A stretch of 64,000 bases of DNA from NCBI RefSeq assembly GCF_034521915.1, contig NZ_JAXHLU010000016.1, positions 124,001 through 188,000 on the forward strand. Reading direction: 5' to 3'. The notes beneath the pieces were generated by a model. It saw nothing but the letters and a program-made list of their open reading frames with translations. It was not told where the DNA came from and did no database searches. A program made the position numbers and the translations under genes. Below are positions 8,659 through 17,200 of the stretch, one piece after another; the first letter of the stretch is position 1, and each line of letters opens with the position of its first letter. Source of the DNA: Fodinibius sp034521915. GTDB taxonomy: Bacteria; Bacteroidota; Rhodothermia; Balneolales; Balneolaceae.

Positions 8659-9030
8659 TTAGACATCCGGTTGCACATCTTCCACTTCGTAGTCAATTTC
8701 CTGTTTTTGGGAGTTTTTAAGTAGCCATTTCTGATATTCTTCGTTGCCTTCCTGCTCGGTTAGTTGCAGCGAAATAATGCAGGGACACTCGTAGCTGTGC
8801 AGATCTTTAACGCGTTTGGTAAGATCTCTCACGTTATGGTAAGGGGTTTTAGCGATCAGGATAGCTTCGGTATCTTCAACAATTTCTCCTTCCCAGCGGT
8901 AGATAGTTTCCATTCTGTCAATAATATTGACGCAAGCTGCCAGGTTTTCTTTTACAAGCTTTTTGCCAATGGATTTGGCTTCTTGTTTGTCTTTTGTAGT
9001 GATGTAAACCAGGCGAAGATTGTAAAACAT
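8659..9030 (-). CDS. cutA: divalent-cation tolerance protein CutA
   Basis: A 123-residue CutA1 protein, a very stable trimer with a ferredoxin-like fold linked to copper and divalent-metal tolerance; its exact role is unclear in most bacteria. Seen motifs are VKENLAACVNII, METIYRWEGEIVEDTEAILIAKT and the C-terminal HSYECPCIISL. The length is slightly above the family norm because of an acidic tail (EIDYEVEDVQPDV). It is convergent with cysH. Confidence 0.92.
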   Translation of the reverse strand: MFYNLRLVYITTKDKQEAKSIGKKLVKENLAACVNIIDRMETIYRWEGEIVEDTEAILIAKTPYHNVRDLTKRVKDLHSYECPCIISLQLTEQEGNEEYQKWLLKNSQKQEIDYEVEDVQPDV

Positions 9031-9082
9031 GGGTATGGATCGTCAGGATTGGTGTTTAGGTGTACAATCGAAAAGTACAAAA

Positions 9083-9136
9083 TTGAAGCTTTGAGTCATA
9101 GCTTCAACACTAAAAATTTGAGTATTATTAGTGTTG
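9083..9136. promoter_or_regulatory. two overlapping hairpins upstream of tRNA-Leu and tig
   Basis: TTGAAGC (9083-9089) pairs with GCTTCAA (9101-9107). CAACACTAA (9105-9113) pairs with TTAGTGTTG (9128-9136). The two stems share bases 9105-9107, so they cannot both form fully. They lie in the gap between cutA and the tRNA. Function unknown. Confidence 0.45.
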
Positions 9137-9216
9137 ATATCAGAAGAAAAAAGCCATATTTTTCGAGACTCTCAAAATCTGGTAAATGTAAATATTTGCT
9201 GATTTATTGAGCACTT

Positions 9217-9299
9217 GCGAGAGTGGCGGAATTGGTAGACGCGCTAGATTTAGGATCTAGTGCCTTTAAGGCGTGGGGGTTCGAGTCCCCCCTCTCGTA
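9217..9299 (+). tRNA. tRNA-Leu (anticodon UAG)
   Basis: An 83-base class II tRNA. The acceptor GCGAGAG pairs along seven positions with CTCTCGT. The D-arm region reads GGCGGAATTGGTAGACGC. The anticodon stem CTAGA/TCTAG encloses loop TTTAGGA, giving anticodon UAG with G at position 37. The variable arm (TGCCTTTAAGGCG) is long, as in tRNA-Leu, and the T loop is TTCGAGT. The CCA end is not encoded. UAG reads CUN leucine codons, and G37 is the TrmD methylation site. The open frame beginning inside the tRNA and running into tig is an artefact. Confidence 0.97.
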
Positions 9300-9357
9300 C
9301 TTACATTTTTTTCTCACTTTTTACCGTTCTAATAAAAATACTATTTGGAGTAGTCTT

Positions 9358-10641
9358 GTGGAAATAACAGTTAATGATATCACCGCTGTAGACAAAGAGC
9401 TAATTATTTCGGCTGATCGTGAAGATCTGGAGCCGAAGTTTAAAGAAGCATACAAAAAATATCGCGGACAGATTAACATGCCTGGCTTTCGTCCCGGTAA
9501 AGTACCTATCAAAATTGTTCGTAAGCGTTTTGGAGACGAAATTGAGCAAGAAGAGGTAAGTAAATATGTCCAGGAGGTTTTTGAAAATGAGGTAGTTCCT
9601 GAATATGAGCCGGTTGGCGAAAGCGAGATGCTGGAGCTAAACTGGGAAAATGATGAACTTGAGGCGAAATTTAAGATAGGAGCACGTCCGGAATTTGAGC
9701 TGACTGATCTCAGTGAAATTGAAGTGGATCGTCTTGTTCATGATGTTACAGATGAAGAAGTGGAAGAAGAGCTCGACCGACAGCTGAAGCAACAGGGTAA
9801 CTGGGAAGAAGTTGAAGAAGAAATTACTGAAGATAATCGTGTTACCGTTGATGCTATCCCGTTGGAAGATGGAGAGCCCGATGAAGAGAATAAAACAGAA
9901 GAAACCATTGATCTGACGAAAGAAGAGTCAGAGCAGTTTCGCGATGATCTTCTAGGCCATGAAGTGGGCGATGAGGTTGATGTTGAAATTGGTCACGATG
10001 ACCATACGCACAGCTTTAAGCTGATCGTTAAAAAGGTTGAAAAGCTTCATAAAGCTGATTTGACGGATGAGTTTGCCAAGCAGGCCTCAGATGGCGAAGC
10101 CAAGAATGTTGATGAATTTAAGAGCCTGATCAAAAGTAAGATTCAGAACTATTACGATCAGTCGGCGGATGACCTGTTTAAGAACGATATAATTGATTCG
10201 CTTGTTGATAAACATGACTTTGAGGTTCCTGAGGTGTTTAAGAAACAAGTGCAAAATCAATATGTTGAACGCGTTAAGCAGCAATCACAGGGACAGCTAC
10301 CCCCTGATTTTGATGAGGAGGAGTATAAGGAAAATATGGAGGATCGCGCGATTCGCGATGCCAAGTGGTTTTTCCTTAATGAGGAGCTGCAAGAAAAATT
10401 TGACGATATCGAGATAAAACCCGAAGATATAGATCAGCACTTAGAGGCTGAAGCTTCGCGTTATGGTATTGAGGTTGATCAAATGCGAAATATGTTTGCA
10501 CAGAATCCACAGCAGCTTGAAAGTTTGAGAAACAGTATACGCGAAGATAAAGTGTTTGATAGGTTGAAAGATGAGGTCAAAATCAAAGAGATTGATAAAG
10601 AAACCTATCAGGAAAAACACGACGAAGATATTGAGGCATAA
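9358..10641 (+). CDS. tig: trigger factor
   Basis: A ribosome-bound chaperone and peptidyl-prolyl isomerase that meets nascent chains at the exit tunnel. The protein has 427 residues from GTG 9358, chosen because a GGAG site lies about seven bases upstream and the sequence begins with the family's N-terminal domain. The ribosome-binding signature MPGFRPGKVPIKIVRKRFG is intact near residue 42. The FKBP-like middle domain is very acidic (about residues 140-235), and the C-terminal helical arms follow. It stands in the classical order tig-clpP-clpX directly after tRNA-Leu. Confidence 0.95.
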   Translation: MEITVNDITAVDKELIISADREDLEPKFKEAYKKYRGQINMPGFRPGKVPIKIVRKRFGDEIEQEEVSKYVQEVFENEVVPEYEPVGESEMLELNWENDELEAKFKIGARPEFELTDLSEIEVDRLVHDVTDEEVEEELDRQLKQQGNWEEVEEEITEDNRVTVDAIPLEDGEPDEENKTEETIDLTKEESEQFRDDLLGHEVGDEVDVEIGHDDHTHSFKLIVKKVEKLHKADLTDEFAKQASDGEAKNVDEFKSLIKSKIQNYYDQSADDLFKNDIIDSLVDKHDFEVPEVFKKQVQNQYVERVKQQSQGQLPPDFDEEEYKENMEDRAIRDAKWFFLNEELQEKFDDIEIKPEDIDQHLEAEASRYGIEVDQMRNMFAQNPQQLESLRNSIREDKVFDRLKDEVKIKEIDKETYQEKHDEDIEA

Positions 10642-10689
10642 CGCCCATTACATTAGTTATTGAACAAAACTATTATTTCTGATCCACTT

Positions 10690-11343
10690 ATGGAAAAGCA
10701 ACCATTATACGAAATGCCAAACGATACAGGTAATACAGATCGAATCCAGAATAACAACCTGGTGCCGATGGTCGTCGAAAAGACGGAACGCGGTGAGCGT
10801 GCTTTTGATATCTATTCACGCCTGCTTAAAGATCGTATTATCTTTTTGGGTACACCTGTTAATGATGCGGTGGCAAGCTCTATTGTAGCACAGATGTTAT
10901 TTCTTGAATCAGAAGATAACGAAAAGGATATCAACCTTTACATTAACAGCCCGGGAGGCGTTGTCTCTTCAGGTTTTGCTATCTATGATACAATGCAGTA
11001 CGTTAAGTGTGATGTTTCTACTACCTGTGTAGGTATGGCGGCATCGATGGGAGCGCTACTGTTAGCGGGTGGAGCGGCAGGTAAACGGAATTTATTGCCT
11101 AACTCCCGTGTCATGATCCACCAGCCGTTGGGCGGTGTACGTGGACAGGCCAGTGATATTGAAATTGAAGCTCAAGAGATTTTGCGCATCAAAAAACTGA
11201 TTAGCGAAGTTCTTGCTGAACACAGTGGTAAGGATGTTGATCAGGTTATGGAAGATACCGACCGTAATAAGTGGCTCGCGGCTGAAGAGGCCAAGGAATA
11301 CGGGTTGGTTGATAATATTATGAAGCGTCATAAAGAAGAGTAA
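10690..11343 (+). CDS. clpP: ATP-dependent Clp protease proteolytic subunit ClpP
   Basis: The serine-protease barrel of ClpXP. The protein has 217 residues from ATG 10690; an in-frame TTG at 10660 is the alternative. Catalytic Ser119 lies in GMAASMGA and His144 in MIHQPLGG. The third member of the triad is normally Asp in DTDRD; here the aligned segment reads DTDRNKWLAAEEAKEYG, so Asn193 replaces it. A Ser-His-Asn triad is known from Listeria ClpP1, where it alters activity. The hydrophobic-pocket and heptamer segments (YDIYSRLLKDRI-like, INSPGG) look normal. clpX follows 25 bases downstream. Confidence 0.95.
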   Translation: MEKQPLYEMPNDTGNTDRIQNNNLVPMVVEKTERGERAFDIYSRLLKDRIIFLGTPVNDAVASSIVAQMLFLESEDNEKDINLYINSPGGVVSSGFAIYDTMQYVKCDVSTTCVGMAASMGALLLAGGAAGKRNLLPNSRVMIHQPLGGVRGQASDIEIEAQEILRIKKLISEVLAEHSGKDVDQVMEDTDRNKWLAAEEAKEYGLVDNIMKRHKEE

Positions 11344-11368
11344 TTTTTAAGACTTCAGTTAGAGGACA

Positions 11369-12631
11369 ATGAGCGACCAAGAAAATAACAACGAAAAAAC
11401 AATTCACTGTTCGTTTTGTGGACGATCAAGCCATGAAGTAAACAGCATGGTCGCCGGGCCTAACGACGTGTATATTTGCGATCGATGTGTGGCTGACGCT
11501 TCCGGAATTGTGAAAAGTGATCTGGCTTCCATGTCAGAAAAGCGGGAAAAGAACTATAAACCCATGTTGAAGCCTGCCGAGATAAAGTCCCGACTTGACG
11601 AGTATGTCATAGGTCAGGAAGGAGCTAAGAAAACCCTTTCGGTAGCGGTCTATAATCACTATAAGCGTATTAGTTCGGAATTAGAAGATGAGTTCGACGA
11701 TACGGAAGTAGAAAAAAGTAATATTATTCTACTAGGTCCCACAGGTTGTGGGAAAACGCTCTTAGCCCGTACGATGGCTAATATTATTGATGTGCCTTTT
11801 ACCATTGCGGATGCAACGGTATTAACTGAAGCTGGTTACGTGGGAGAGGATGTGGAAAGCATACTCTCAAGCTTATTGCAAGCATCAGATTATGATGTAG
11901 AGCAGGCCAAGCGCGGTATTGTCTATATTGATGAGGTTGACAAGGTAGCTCGCAAAAGTGACAATCCTTCTATCACGCGTGATGTTTCCGGTGAAGGAGT
12001 ACAGCAGGCCTTGCTTAAGATTTTAGAGGGAACAGTTGCAAATATTCCGCCCAAGGGTGGACGTAAGCATCCCGAGCAGAGTTTTATTCAGGTTGATACC
12101 TCAAATATCCTGTTTATTTGCGGGGGCGCCTTTAGTGGATTGGAAGAGATTATCGCCAAGCGTCTGTCAGTAAGTTCCCTCGGATTCCATTCTGAAGAAC
12201 AGGTAAGTTTCGACAAGGATGATCCCGATATTTTTACGCATGTTGAAGCACAAGATCTGCAGCGCTACGGTTTGATTCCAGAGTTGATCGGTCGTTTGCC
12301 TGTTATTTCAGGATTGCATCAGTTGGATGAGGATGCGATGATCAAAATTTTGGTCCAACCCAAAAATGCTCTTGTAAAACAGTATAAGAAACTTTTCCAG
12401 ATGGAAGGAGTCGAGCTTGTGTTCGAAGAGGATGCGCTCGAGGTTATTGTTGAAAAAGCCATCAAACGAGGTACAGGTGCACGTGGACTGCGATCCATTA
12501 TGGAGAAATCCATGCTGGATATTATGTATACTCTGCCATCTATGGATAATATTGAACGATGCGTAATTACTCGTGAGACGGTTCTGGATGAAGCGCCACC
12601 CGTTTACGAAAAGCGCAAAGCTTCTGCTTAG
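11369..12631 (+). CDS. clpX: ATP-dependent Clp protease ATP-binding subunit ClpX
   Basis: A AAA+ unfoldase that feeds substrates to ClpP. The protein has 420 residues. The N-terminal zinc-binding domain has CSFCGRSSHEV and CDRC (residues 12-40). Walker A is LLGPTGCGKTLLA near residue 127, Walker B IVYIDEVDKV near 190, pore loop GYVGEDV near 158, then GARGLRSI (sensor 2) near the C-terminus. The IGRLPV segment lies in the large domain. It follows clpP and is closed by a strong terminator. Confidence 0.97.
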   Translation: MSDQENNNEKTIHCSFCGRSSHEVNSMVAGPNDVYICDRCVADASGIVKSDLASMSEKREKNYKPMLKPAEIKSRLDEYVIGQEGAKKTLSVAVYNHYKRISSELEDEFDDTEVEKSNIILLGPTGCGKTLLARTMANIIDVPFTIADATVLTEAGYVGEDVESILSSLLQASDYDVEQAKRGIVYIDEVDKVARKSDNPSITRDVSGEGVQQALLKILEGTVANIPPKGGRKHPEQSFIQVDTSNILFICGGAFSGLEEIIAKRLSVSSLGFHSEEQVSFDKDDPDIFTHVEAQDLQRYGLIPELIGRLPVISGLHQLDEDAMIKILVQPKNALVKQYKKLFQMEGVELVFEEDALEVIVEKAIKRGTGARGLRSIMEKSMLDIMYTLPSMDNIERCVITRETVLDEAPPVYEKRKASA

Positions 12632-12653
12632 AAAATAGATCAGAATTATTTTG

Positions 12654-12689
12654 AAGGCATCATCGATTCGGTGATGCCTTTTTTATTTT
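12654..12689 (+). terminator. terminator after clpX
   Basis: AAGGCATCA pairs with TGATGCCTT around a nine-base loop and is followed by TTTTATTTT. It lies 22 bases after the clpX stop codon. Confidence 0.9.
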
Positions 12690-12739
12690 GTAAAATATAC
12701 CGGTATATCTTTTAGAGATTATATTTTATCCGCAATGGT

Positions 12740-14065
12740 ATGAAAATTCAACTTACATCCAACAGAATAAATATTGTGTTAGTGGCATTTCTCATTCTGC
12801 TTGGGATTGGGTCGTTCGTTTATAATCAGTATTTGGTTAATAGAATTCTCACCCAGGAGCGGTCTGGGATAGAACTGTGGGCTAAAGCCATAGAATATGC
12901 CGGAAATCCCACCCAGGAAGAGATTAGCCAGAATTTGTTGGCTGCCTCCAATTACCTTAGAACCAATGCCAGTGCTGCAGTACCCGATAGTGTGATCAAA
13001 ATGATTGAGGAGGCTGAAGCCGATCGTACCTCTCAAACTTTTGTTACTCAAGAGATTCTCCTTAATGAAGATCGTTTTCAAGTACCGCGTATTATTGTTA
13101 ATGAGCACGGTGAAATCATGTTTGCCAATCATGTCGATGCACCGTTGAATCAGGAATTGATTGATCGATTTGCTGCGATTAATGACCCCATTAAAATTAA
13201 GTTGGGTAATGATCAGTATTCGCAAACACAGTATGTTTATTATGGTGAAAGTCCAACGGTACGTTATCTACGTTACTTTCCCTATATACAGTTGAGTTTA
13301 TTGGCGGTATTGCTGGGTATTGGCTATGTCAGCTATCGGACGATTGCAAGGTCAGAGCAGTCTAATTTATGGGTGGGGATGACCAAAGAAGCTGCTCACC
13401 AATTGGGAACACCTTTATCCAGTTTGTATGGATGGGTTGAGCTGCTTCGAGAGGAGAAAGATGATGATTTTACGCGTCGTATCTGTAACGAGCTCGAAAA
13501 TGATATCAGCCGGCTGCGGGGGGTGGCCAAGAGGTTTAATAAAATTGGCTCAGAGCCGGAGTTAAACGCTCAAAGATTGAAACCTATTTTGGAAGAGGTT
13601 ATGGACTATATGGAACAGCGGTTGCCACAGCTGGGTAAAAATGTAGATGTATTGCGTCATATTGATTCCAATGTGCGTGCAAAGGTGAATCCGGATCTTT
13701 TCCAGTGGGCACTGGAAAACTTGATTAAAAATGCAATGGATGCAATTAAGTCGAACACTACAAAATCATACGTGTCAGTAAAGTTGGAACGAGTAGAGAA
13801 TGAAGTAGTTATCGATATTACCGATTCGGGGGTAGGCATCGAAAAGAAATATCAAAGTGAGGTTTTTAAGCCGGGATACAGCACCAAGAAGCGTGGTTGG
13901 GGATTGGGACTAAGTCTGACAAAACGAATTATTGAGGAGTATCACAATGGGAAGCTGATTATCCATAAATCGGAGCTGGGTGAGGGAACAACCATGCGCA
14001 TTGTACTCAAGGCTGTTGAAAAGCCGAAATCGGCAGAAGATATAACCAAAGCGGCAAAAGCGTAG
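12740..14065 (+). CDS. membrane sensor histidine kinase
   Basis: A 441-residue sensor kinase. A transmembrane helix at about residues 10-28 and another at about 175-197 enclose a roughly 145-residue extracytoplasmic sensor that I do not recognise. The phosphoacceptor motif is KEAAHQLGTPLSSL near residue 218. The ATPase domain has the N box ENLIKNAMDAI, the G1 box DITDSGVGI and the G2 box RGWGLGLSL. No response regulator is adjacent; the convergent gene encodes an ECF sigma factor. Ligand and partner are unknown. Confidence 0.9.
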   Translation: MKIQLTSNRINIVLVAFLILLGIGSFVYNQYLVNRILTQERSGIELWAKAIEYAGNPTQEEISQNLLAASNYLRTNASAAVPDSVIKMIEEAEADRTSQTFVTQEILLNEDRFQVPRIIVNEHGEIMFANHVDAPLNQELIDRFAAINDPIKIKLGNDQYSQTQYVYYGESPTVRYLRYFPYIQLSLLAVLLGIGYVSYRTIARSEQSNLWVGMTKEAAHQLGTPLSSLYGWVELLREEKDDDFTRRICNELENDISRLRGVAKRFNKIGSEPELNAQRLKPILEEVMDYMEQRLPQLGKNVDVLRHIDSNVRAKVNPDLFQWALENLIKNAMDAIKSNTTKSYVSVKLERVENEVVIDITDSGVGIEKKYQSEVFKPGYSTKKRGWGLGLSLTKRIIEEYHNGKLIIHKSELGEGTTMRIVLKAVEKPKSAEDITKAAKA

Positions 14066-14083
14066 CGAGCTACTACAAATACA

Positions 14084-14659
14084 CTAATCCTCTTTGTAAC
14101 CTCGCTTTTCGGCATATTCTTTGAGTTGGGCCTTTAATAGATTTCGCCCTCGATGTAGTCGTGACCGGATGGTGCCGATGGGTACATCCAGCATGTTGGC
14201 AATTTCTTCGTAGGTAAAGCCTTCTACATCACAAAGCAATACAACGGTGCGAAAATCTTCCGGGAGTTCCTCGAGAGCCTGAGAGATATCATCATCAACA
14301 AGCTCACGAAACATTTTGTCCTCAAGATCAGAAGTGTCCGTCCGATCGGCTCGAATGGTTTCGTAAAATTCCGAAACCTCATCATAATCAACCTGGTTGG
14401 GTTGTTTAGACTGTTTTCTGTAGTTATTGATATAAGAATTCTTGAGGATACGGAATAGCCATGCCTTGGCATTTGTGCCTTTCTCGTAGCTGCTGAAAAA
14501 GCGAAATGCCTTTACAATTGTGTCTTGCACAAGATCTTCGGCATCACTTGGGTCAGAAGTAAGGCGAAGGGCAAAGTTATACATAGCATCCAAATGAGGA
14601 ACAATTTCTTCCTCGAAATCTTCCTGCTTTTGGATCTCCTCTTTTGTTAATTCAGCCAT
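14084..14659 (-). CDS. ECF-type RNA polymerase sigma factor (RpoE-like)
   Basis: A 191-residue sigma-70 family protein of the extracytoplasmic-function type. Region 2 contains the helix DAEDLVQDTIVKAFRFF (about residues 40-57), and WLFRILKNSYINNYRK follows. Region 4 carries the helix-turn-helix TYEEIANMLDVPIGTIRSRL (about 150-170) followed by HRGRNLLKAQL. No anti-sigma gene is next to it, which is unusual for this class but common for sigma factors controlled in other ways. It converges on the histidine kinase with 18 bases between stop codons. Confidence 0.92.
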   Translation of the reverse strand: MAELTKEEIQKQEDFEEEIVPHLDAMYNFALRLTSDPSDAEDLVQDTIVKAFRFFSSYEKGTNAKAWLFRILKNSYINNYRKQSKQPNQVDYDEVSEFYETIRADRTDTSDLEDKMFRELVDDDISQALEELPEDFRTVVLLCDVEGFTYEEIANMLDVPIGTIRSRLHRGRNLLKAQLKEYAEKRGYKED

Positions 14660-14915
14660 CCCGATAGCTTAACTGTTGGTTAAGTCAATAATGTTCAATT
14701 GATGTATAAAGTCAGTAATACCTAAGAGTAACACACTCAAATTAATAGCACTTTCCCTTAAATTGAAATATAACAAATCTAATGATATCAATTATGGGTT
14801 TAAAACGTAAATTGTTTTAACTGATATACCTCATAGTTAGTATAAATGTTCTGATGCATAATCATCCGTAACCCAATGATGTTTTTACTTTTTAATTTCT
14901 TACGTAATTAAGTCG

Positions 14916-15644
14916 TTAATAAACGATAATCATAACATCATAAATGGTGTGTGTCCACGCGGCCATGCCAAATCCACGCCATAGATAAATAGCGTTAAGT
15001 GCAAGACCAAACAAGAAACGAAATAAAAATGAACTAAATGTAAAGGGATCGCCAAAGGCGCCCACATAATGAACTAAACTAAAAATTACAGCGGCCAATA
15101 GTATAGCAGAGGCAAATGCTACCGATTGTTTGGCAAATACTTTTTTGAAAATAAAAAGCAGGGCCGATACTAAGATGACCCGAAAGAACAGTTCCTCATA
15201 CAATCCTGCTCCCAGAGAAAGTGCCAGTTGCTGAAGGGTAGTTAAGCTTTCGATTGGTGATGTTTGAAGCATCTGCAACAATCCGCTGACCGTGGTATTA
15301 ATTATAAGCGCCAGAAAAAAAGCATAGAACGAGGCTTCGATGAGCATAGTAAAAAAGTAGCTTAGCTTTAACGAAGATAACTTCTCTCGTTCACGGTAGA
15401 GAACAACGATGCCCAAAAGTGCCACTAAAATGAGAGTGATGGAGAGCACATCTCTTCCGATATATGAAAACAGCGTTTTAATCCATACATCAACAGAGAT
15501 GCGGACTACCTGTTCTGAATCTGGCTGAGCCCAAAAAATGAGCACTTCATACAGCAATAACAGCGGAAGACTGATTAAGTAGCTGTACAGAAGGGTATGT
15601 GTAGACGAAAAATAATTTTTTATTGACTCTCGGATATTGCTCAT
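14916..15644 (-). CDS. CPBP family intramembrane metalloprotease
   Basis: A 242-residue integral membrane protein with about eight hydrophobic helices. It carries the three motifs of the CPBP (Abi/Rce1-like) family: EELFFR near residue 155, FSLVH near 193 and THTIYD near the C-terminus, which together form the metal and catalytic site. Substrates of bacterial members are mostly unknown. Its start overlaps the stop of the LysM gene by four bases (15641-15644), so the two are translationally coupled. Confidence 0.87.
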   Translation of the reverse strand: MSNIRESIKNYFSSTHTLLYSYLISLPLLLLYEVLIFWAQPDSEQVVRISVDVWIKTLFSYIGRDVLSITLILVALLGIVVLYREREKLSSLKLSYFFTMLIEASFYAFFLALIINTTVSGLLQMLQTSPIESLTTLQQLALSLGAGLYEELFFRVILVSALLFIFKKVFAKQSVAFASAILLAAVIFSLVHYVGAFGDPFTFSSFLFRFLFGLALNAIYLWRGFGMAAWTHTIYDVMIIVY

Positions 15645-16744
15645 TGATTTTGATAAATAGTCACAGTAGGTAGATTACTGCTAAAGTTTAGCGTTTGCCA
15701 AGCTGCGGATGAAAGCTTGAGGCCGTTGCCCGAATGCCGGTCATTGATGCGTACATATACACCCCTATTATTATCATTATTTTCAATATAGATAACGGAT
15801 CCAAGCGAAATGTTAGAATGAGCTGCTGTCAAGTCATTTGGGTTATAGAGCTCGCCATTTGTAGTTGGATTTCCGCGCTCACTTTTACTGTATTGCGATA
15901 CTGCGGTAGAACCCAAATCCTGTAGGCTGGAATTCGTTAAATAAGGATTTTTGTACGTTCTGGTAGGTGGAGCGAGGACGGTGATCTCACTTCCAACTTG
16001 GAAACGGTCTCTATCTATCGAGGGATTTAATGCACGAAATTCCTGCTCGTCCATGCGAAATTTGTTAAGCAGGTCTTGCAGCGATTTTGTTTCTTCTGCT
16101 ATGGTATGAACCATAAACTTACCCTGAGGTGAAGATTTAATGTCCTCGTCCGCGACAGATGGCGGTGGGGCCGGTTTGCTGCGAACAGTAAGTTGTTGTC
16201 CTACTCTTATGGTATTGGAAGAGAGGTTATTAAGTGACTTTAGCTCTTCAACTGTCATATCATGTTCTTGTGCAATCTTATACAGCGAATCACCGCTTTT
16301 AACCGTATAATAGCTGTTGCGTTGCGTTTCTTTTTCTACCACCAGCGACTGCTGTTCCTGACTGTTAGTTTCGGAAGGATAGATGGTTAATTCTTGTCCC
16401 ACCTGAAGATTATTAGAAGACAGGTTATTCCAGCTTTTAATTTCTGCAATGCTCACATTATACTGCTTGGAGATAGAAAAAAGGGTTTCTTGTCGCTGTA
16501 CAGTATGCGTGATGGCAGAGTCTGATGAAGGGGGGCTAACGAGCAACGTTTGTCCGATCGAAAGCTCGTTGCCGCGCAAATTGTTCCATTCCCTGACTTG
16601 CTCCACTTCGATGTCATACTGCTGGGCAATGCTGAACAGCGTTTCGCCCTGCTTTACCGTGTGTGTTTTACTTTGGGCCAGGGTGAGCGTTGTAATCCCA
16701 AGTGACACAATGAAAAGAAGTACTAATATTTTATACGGTTTCAT
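15641..16744 (-). CDS. secreted LysM protein with RlpA-like C-terminal domain
   Basis: A 367-residue exported protein with an N-terminal signal peptide (hydrophobic stretch to about residue 24, cleavage near TLAQS). Three clear LysM repeats follow (about 28-70, 78-122 and 145-188), each with the pattern YTVKSGDSLYKIA. A fourth, degenerate one lies at about 210-258. The C-terminal 95 residues (ASQYSKSERG-like start, then VYVRINDRHSG) match the double-psi beta-barrel of RlpA, found in peptidoglycan-acting proteins. It likely binds or cleaves peptidoglycan in the periplasm. It lies between a TPR gene and the CPBP gene. Confidence 0.88.
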   Translation of the reverse strand: MKPYKILVLLFIVSLGITTLTLAQSKTHTVKQGETLFSIAQQYDIEVEQVREWNNLRGNELSIGQTLLVSPPSSDSAITHTVQRQETLFSISKQYNVSIAEIKSWNNLSSNNLQVGQELTIYPSETNSQEQQSLVVEKETQRNSYYTVKSGDSLYKIAQEHDMTVEELKSLNNLSSNTIRVGQQLTVRSKPAPPPSVADEDIKSSPQGKFMVHTIAEETKSLQDLLNKFRMDEQEFRALNPSIDRDRFQVGSEITVLAPPTRTYKNPYLTNSSLQDLGSTAVSQYSKSERGNPTTNGELYNPNDLTAAHSNISLGSVIYIENNDNNRGVYVRINDRHSGNGLKLSSAAWQTLNFSSNLPTVTIYQNQ

Positions 16745-16752
16745 TATACTAA

Positions 16753-17100
16753 TTAGCTCGAGCGTTCTTCCATTTCTGTTTCAAGTTGTTGCAGTGCTTC
16801 TTTTAATTCCTTTTCGGTACGTTGTTCATCCTGTTCATTAGCCACGGTTATCCCCTTTTGATATAAGGTTTGAGCGTCGTCCAGCCGATCTAGTGCCTCA
16901 TATAATTTACCCAGATGATAATAAACCCCCACGTAGTCGGGATCACTCGACAAAATATCCTCAAACAAGATACGGGCGTTCTTAAACTCTCCTTCCTTAC
17001 GGAATTCCAAGGCCAAGGCAAACTTCGAAAACGAGTCGCCGGGATTATGCTTAATCTGCCGAGCCAGCTGCTTGATTTTTGACTGTTGATCTGAACTCAT
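16753..17100 (-). CDS. small tetratricopeptide-repeat protein
   Basis: A 115-residue soluble helical protein. Two TPR-like helix pairs are visible: NPGDSFSKFALALEFRKEGE with NARILFEDILSSDP, and YVGVYYHLGKLYEALDRLDD with AQTLYQKGI. The C-terminal acidic helix (KELKEALQQLETEMEE) ends the protein. There is no signal peptide. It precedes the LysM gene by eight bases, so the two are likely co-transcribed. Binding partner unknown. Confidence 0.8.
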   Translation of the reverse strand: MSSDQQSKIKQLARQIKHNPGDSFSKFALALEFRKEGEFKNARILFEDILSSDPDYVGVYYHLGKLYEALDRLDDAQTLYQKGITVANEQDEQRTEKELKEALQQLETEMEERSS

Positions 17101-17200
17101 AACGTATTACGGTAACGTTAAAGTTGTACGAGGTATTTTATGTTCCGGTAATAAGATACAGAAATTGATAAAGGTATGTGGTATTTACTTATTAGGTCAA

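Noticed and set aside
9223..9357. Open frame starting inside the tRNA and joining tig
   Set aside because: Its first 25 residues are the translated tRNA-Leu; the trigger factor starts at GTG 9358 with a ribosome site.
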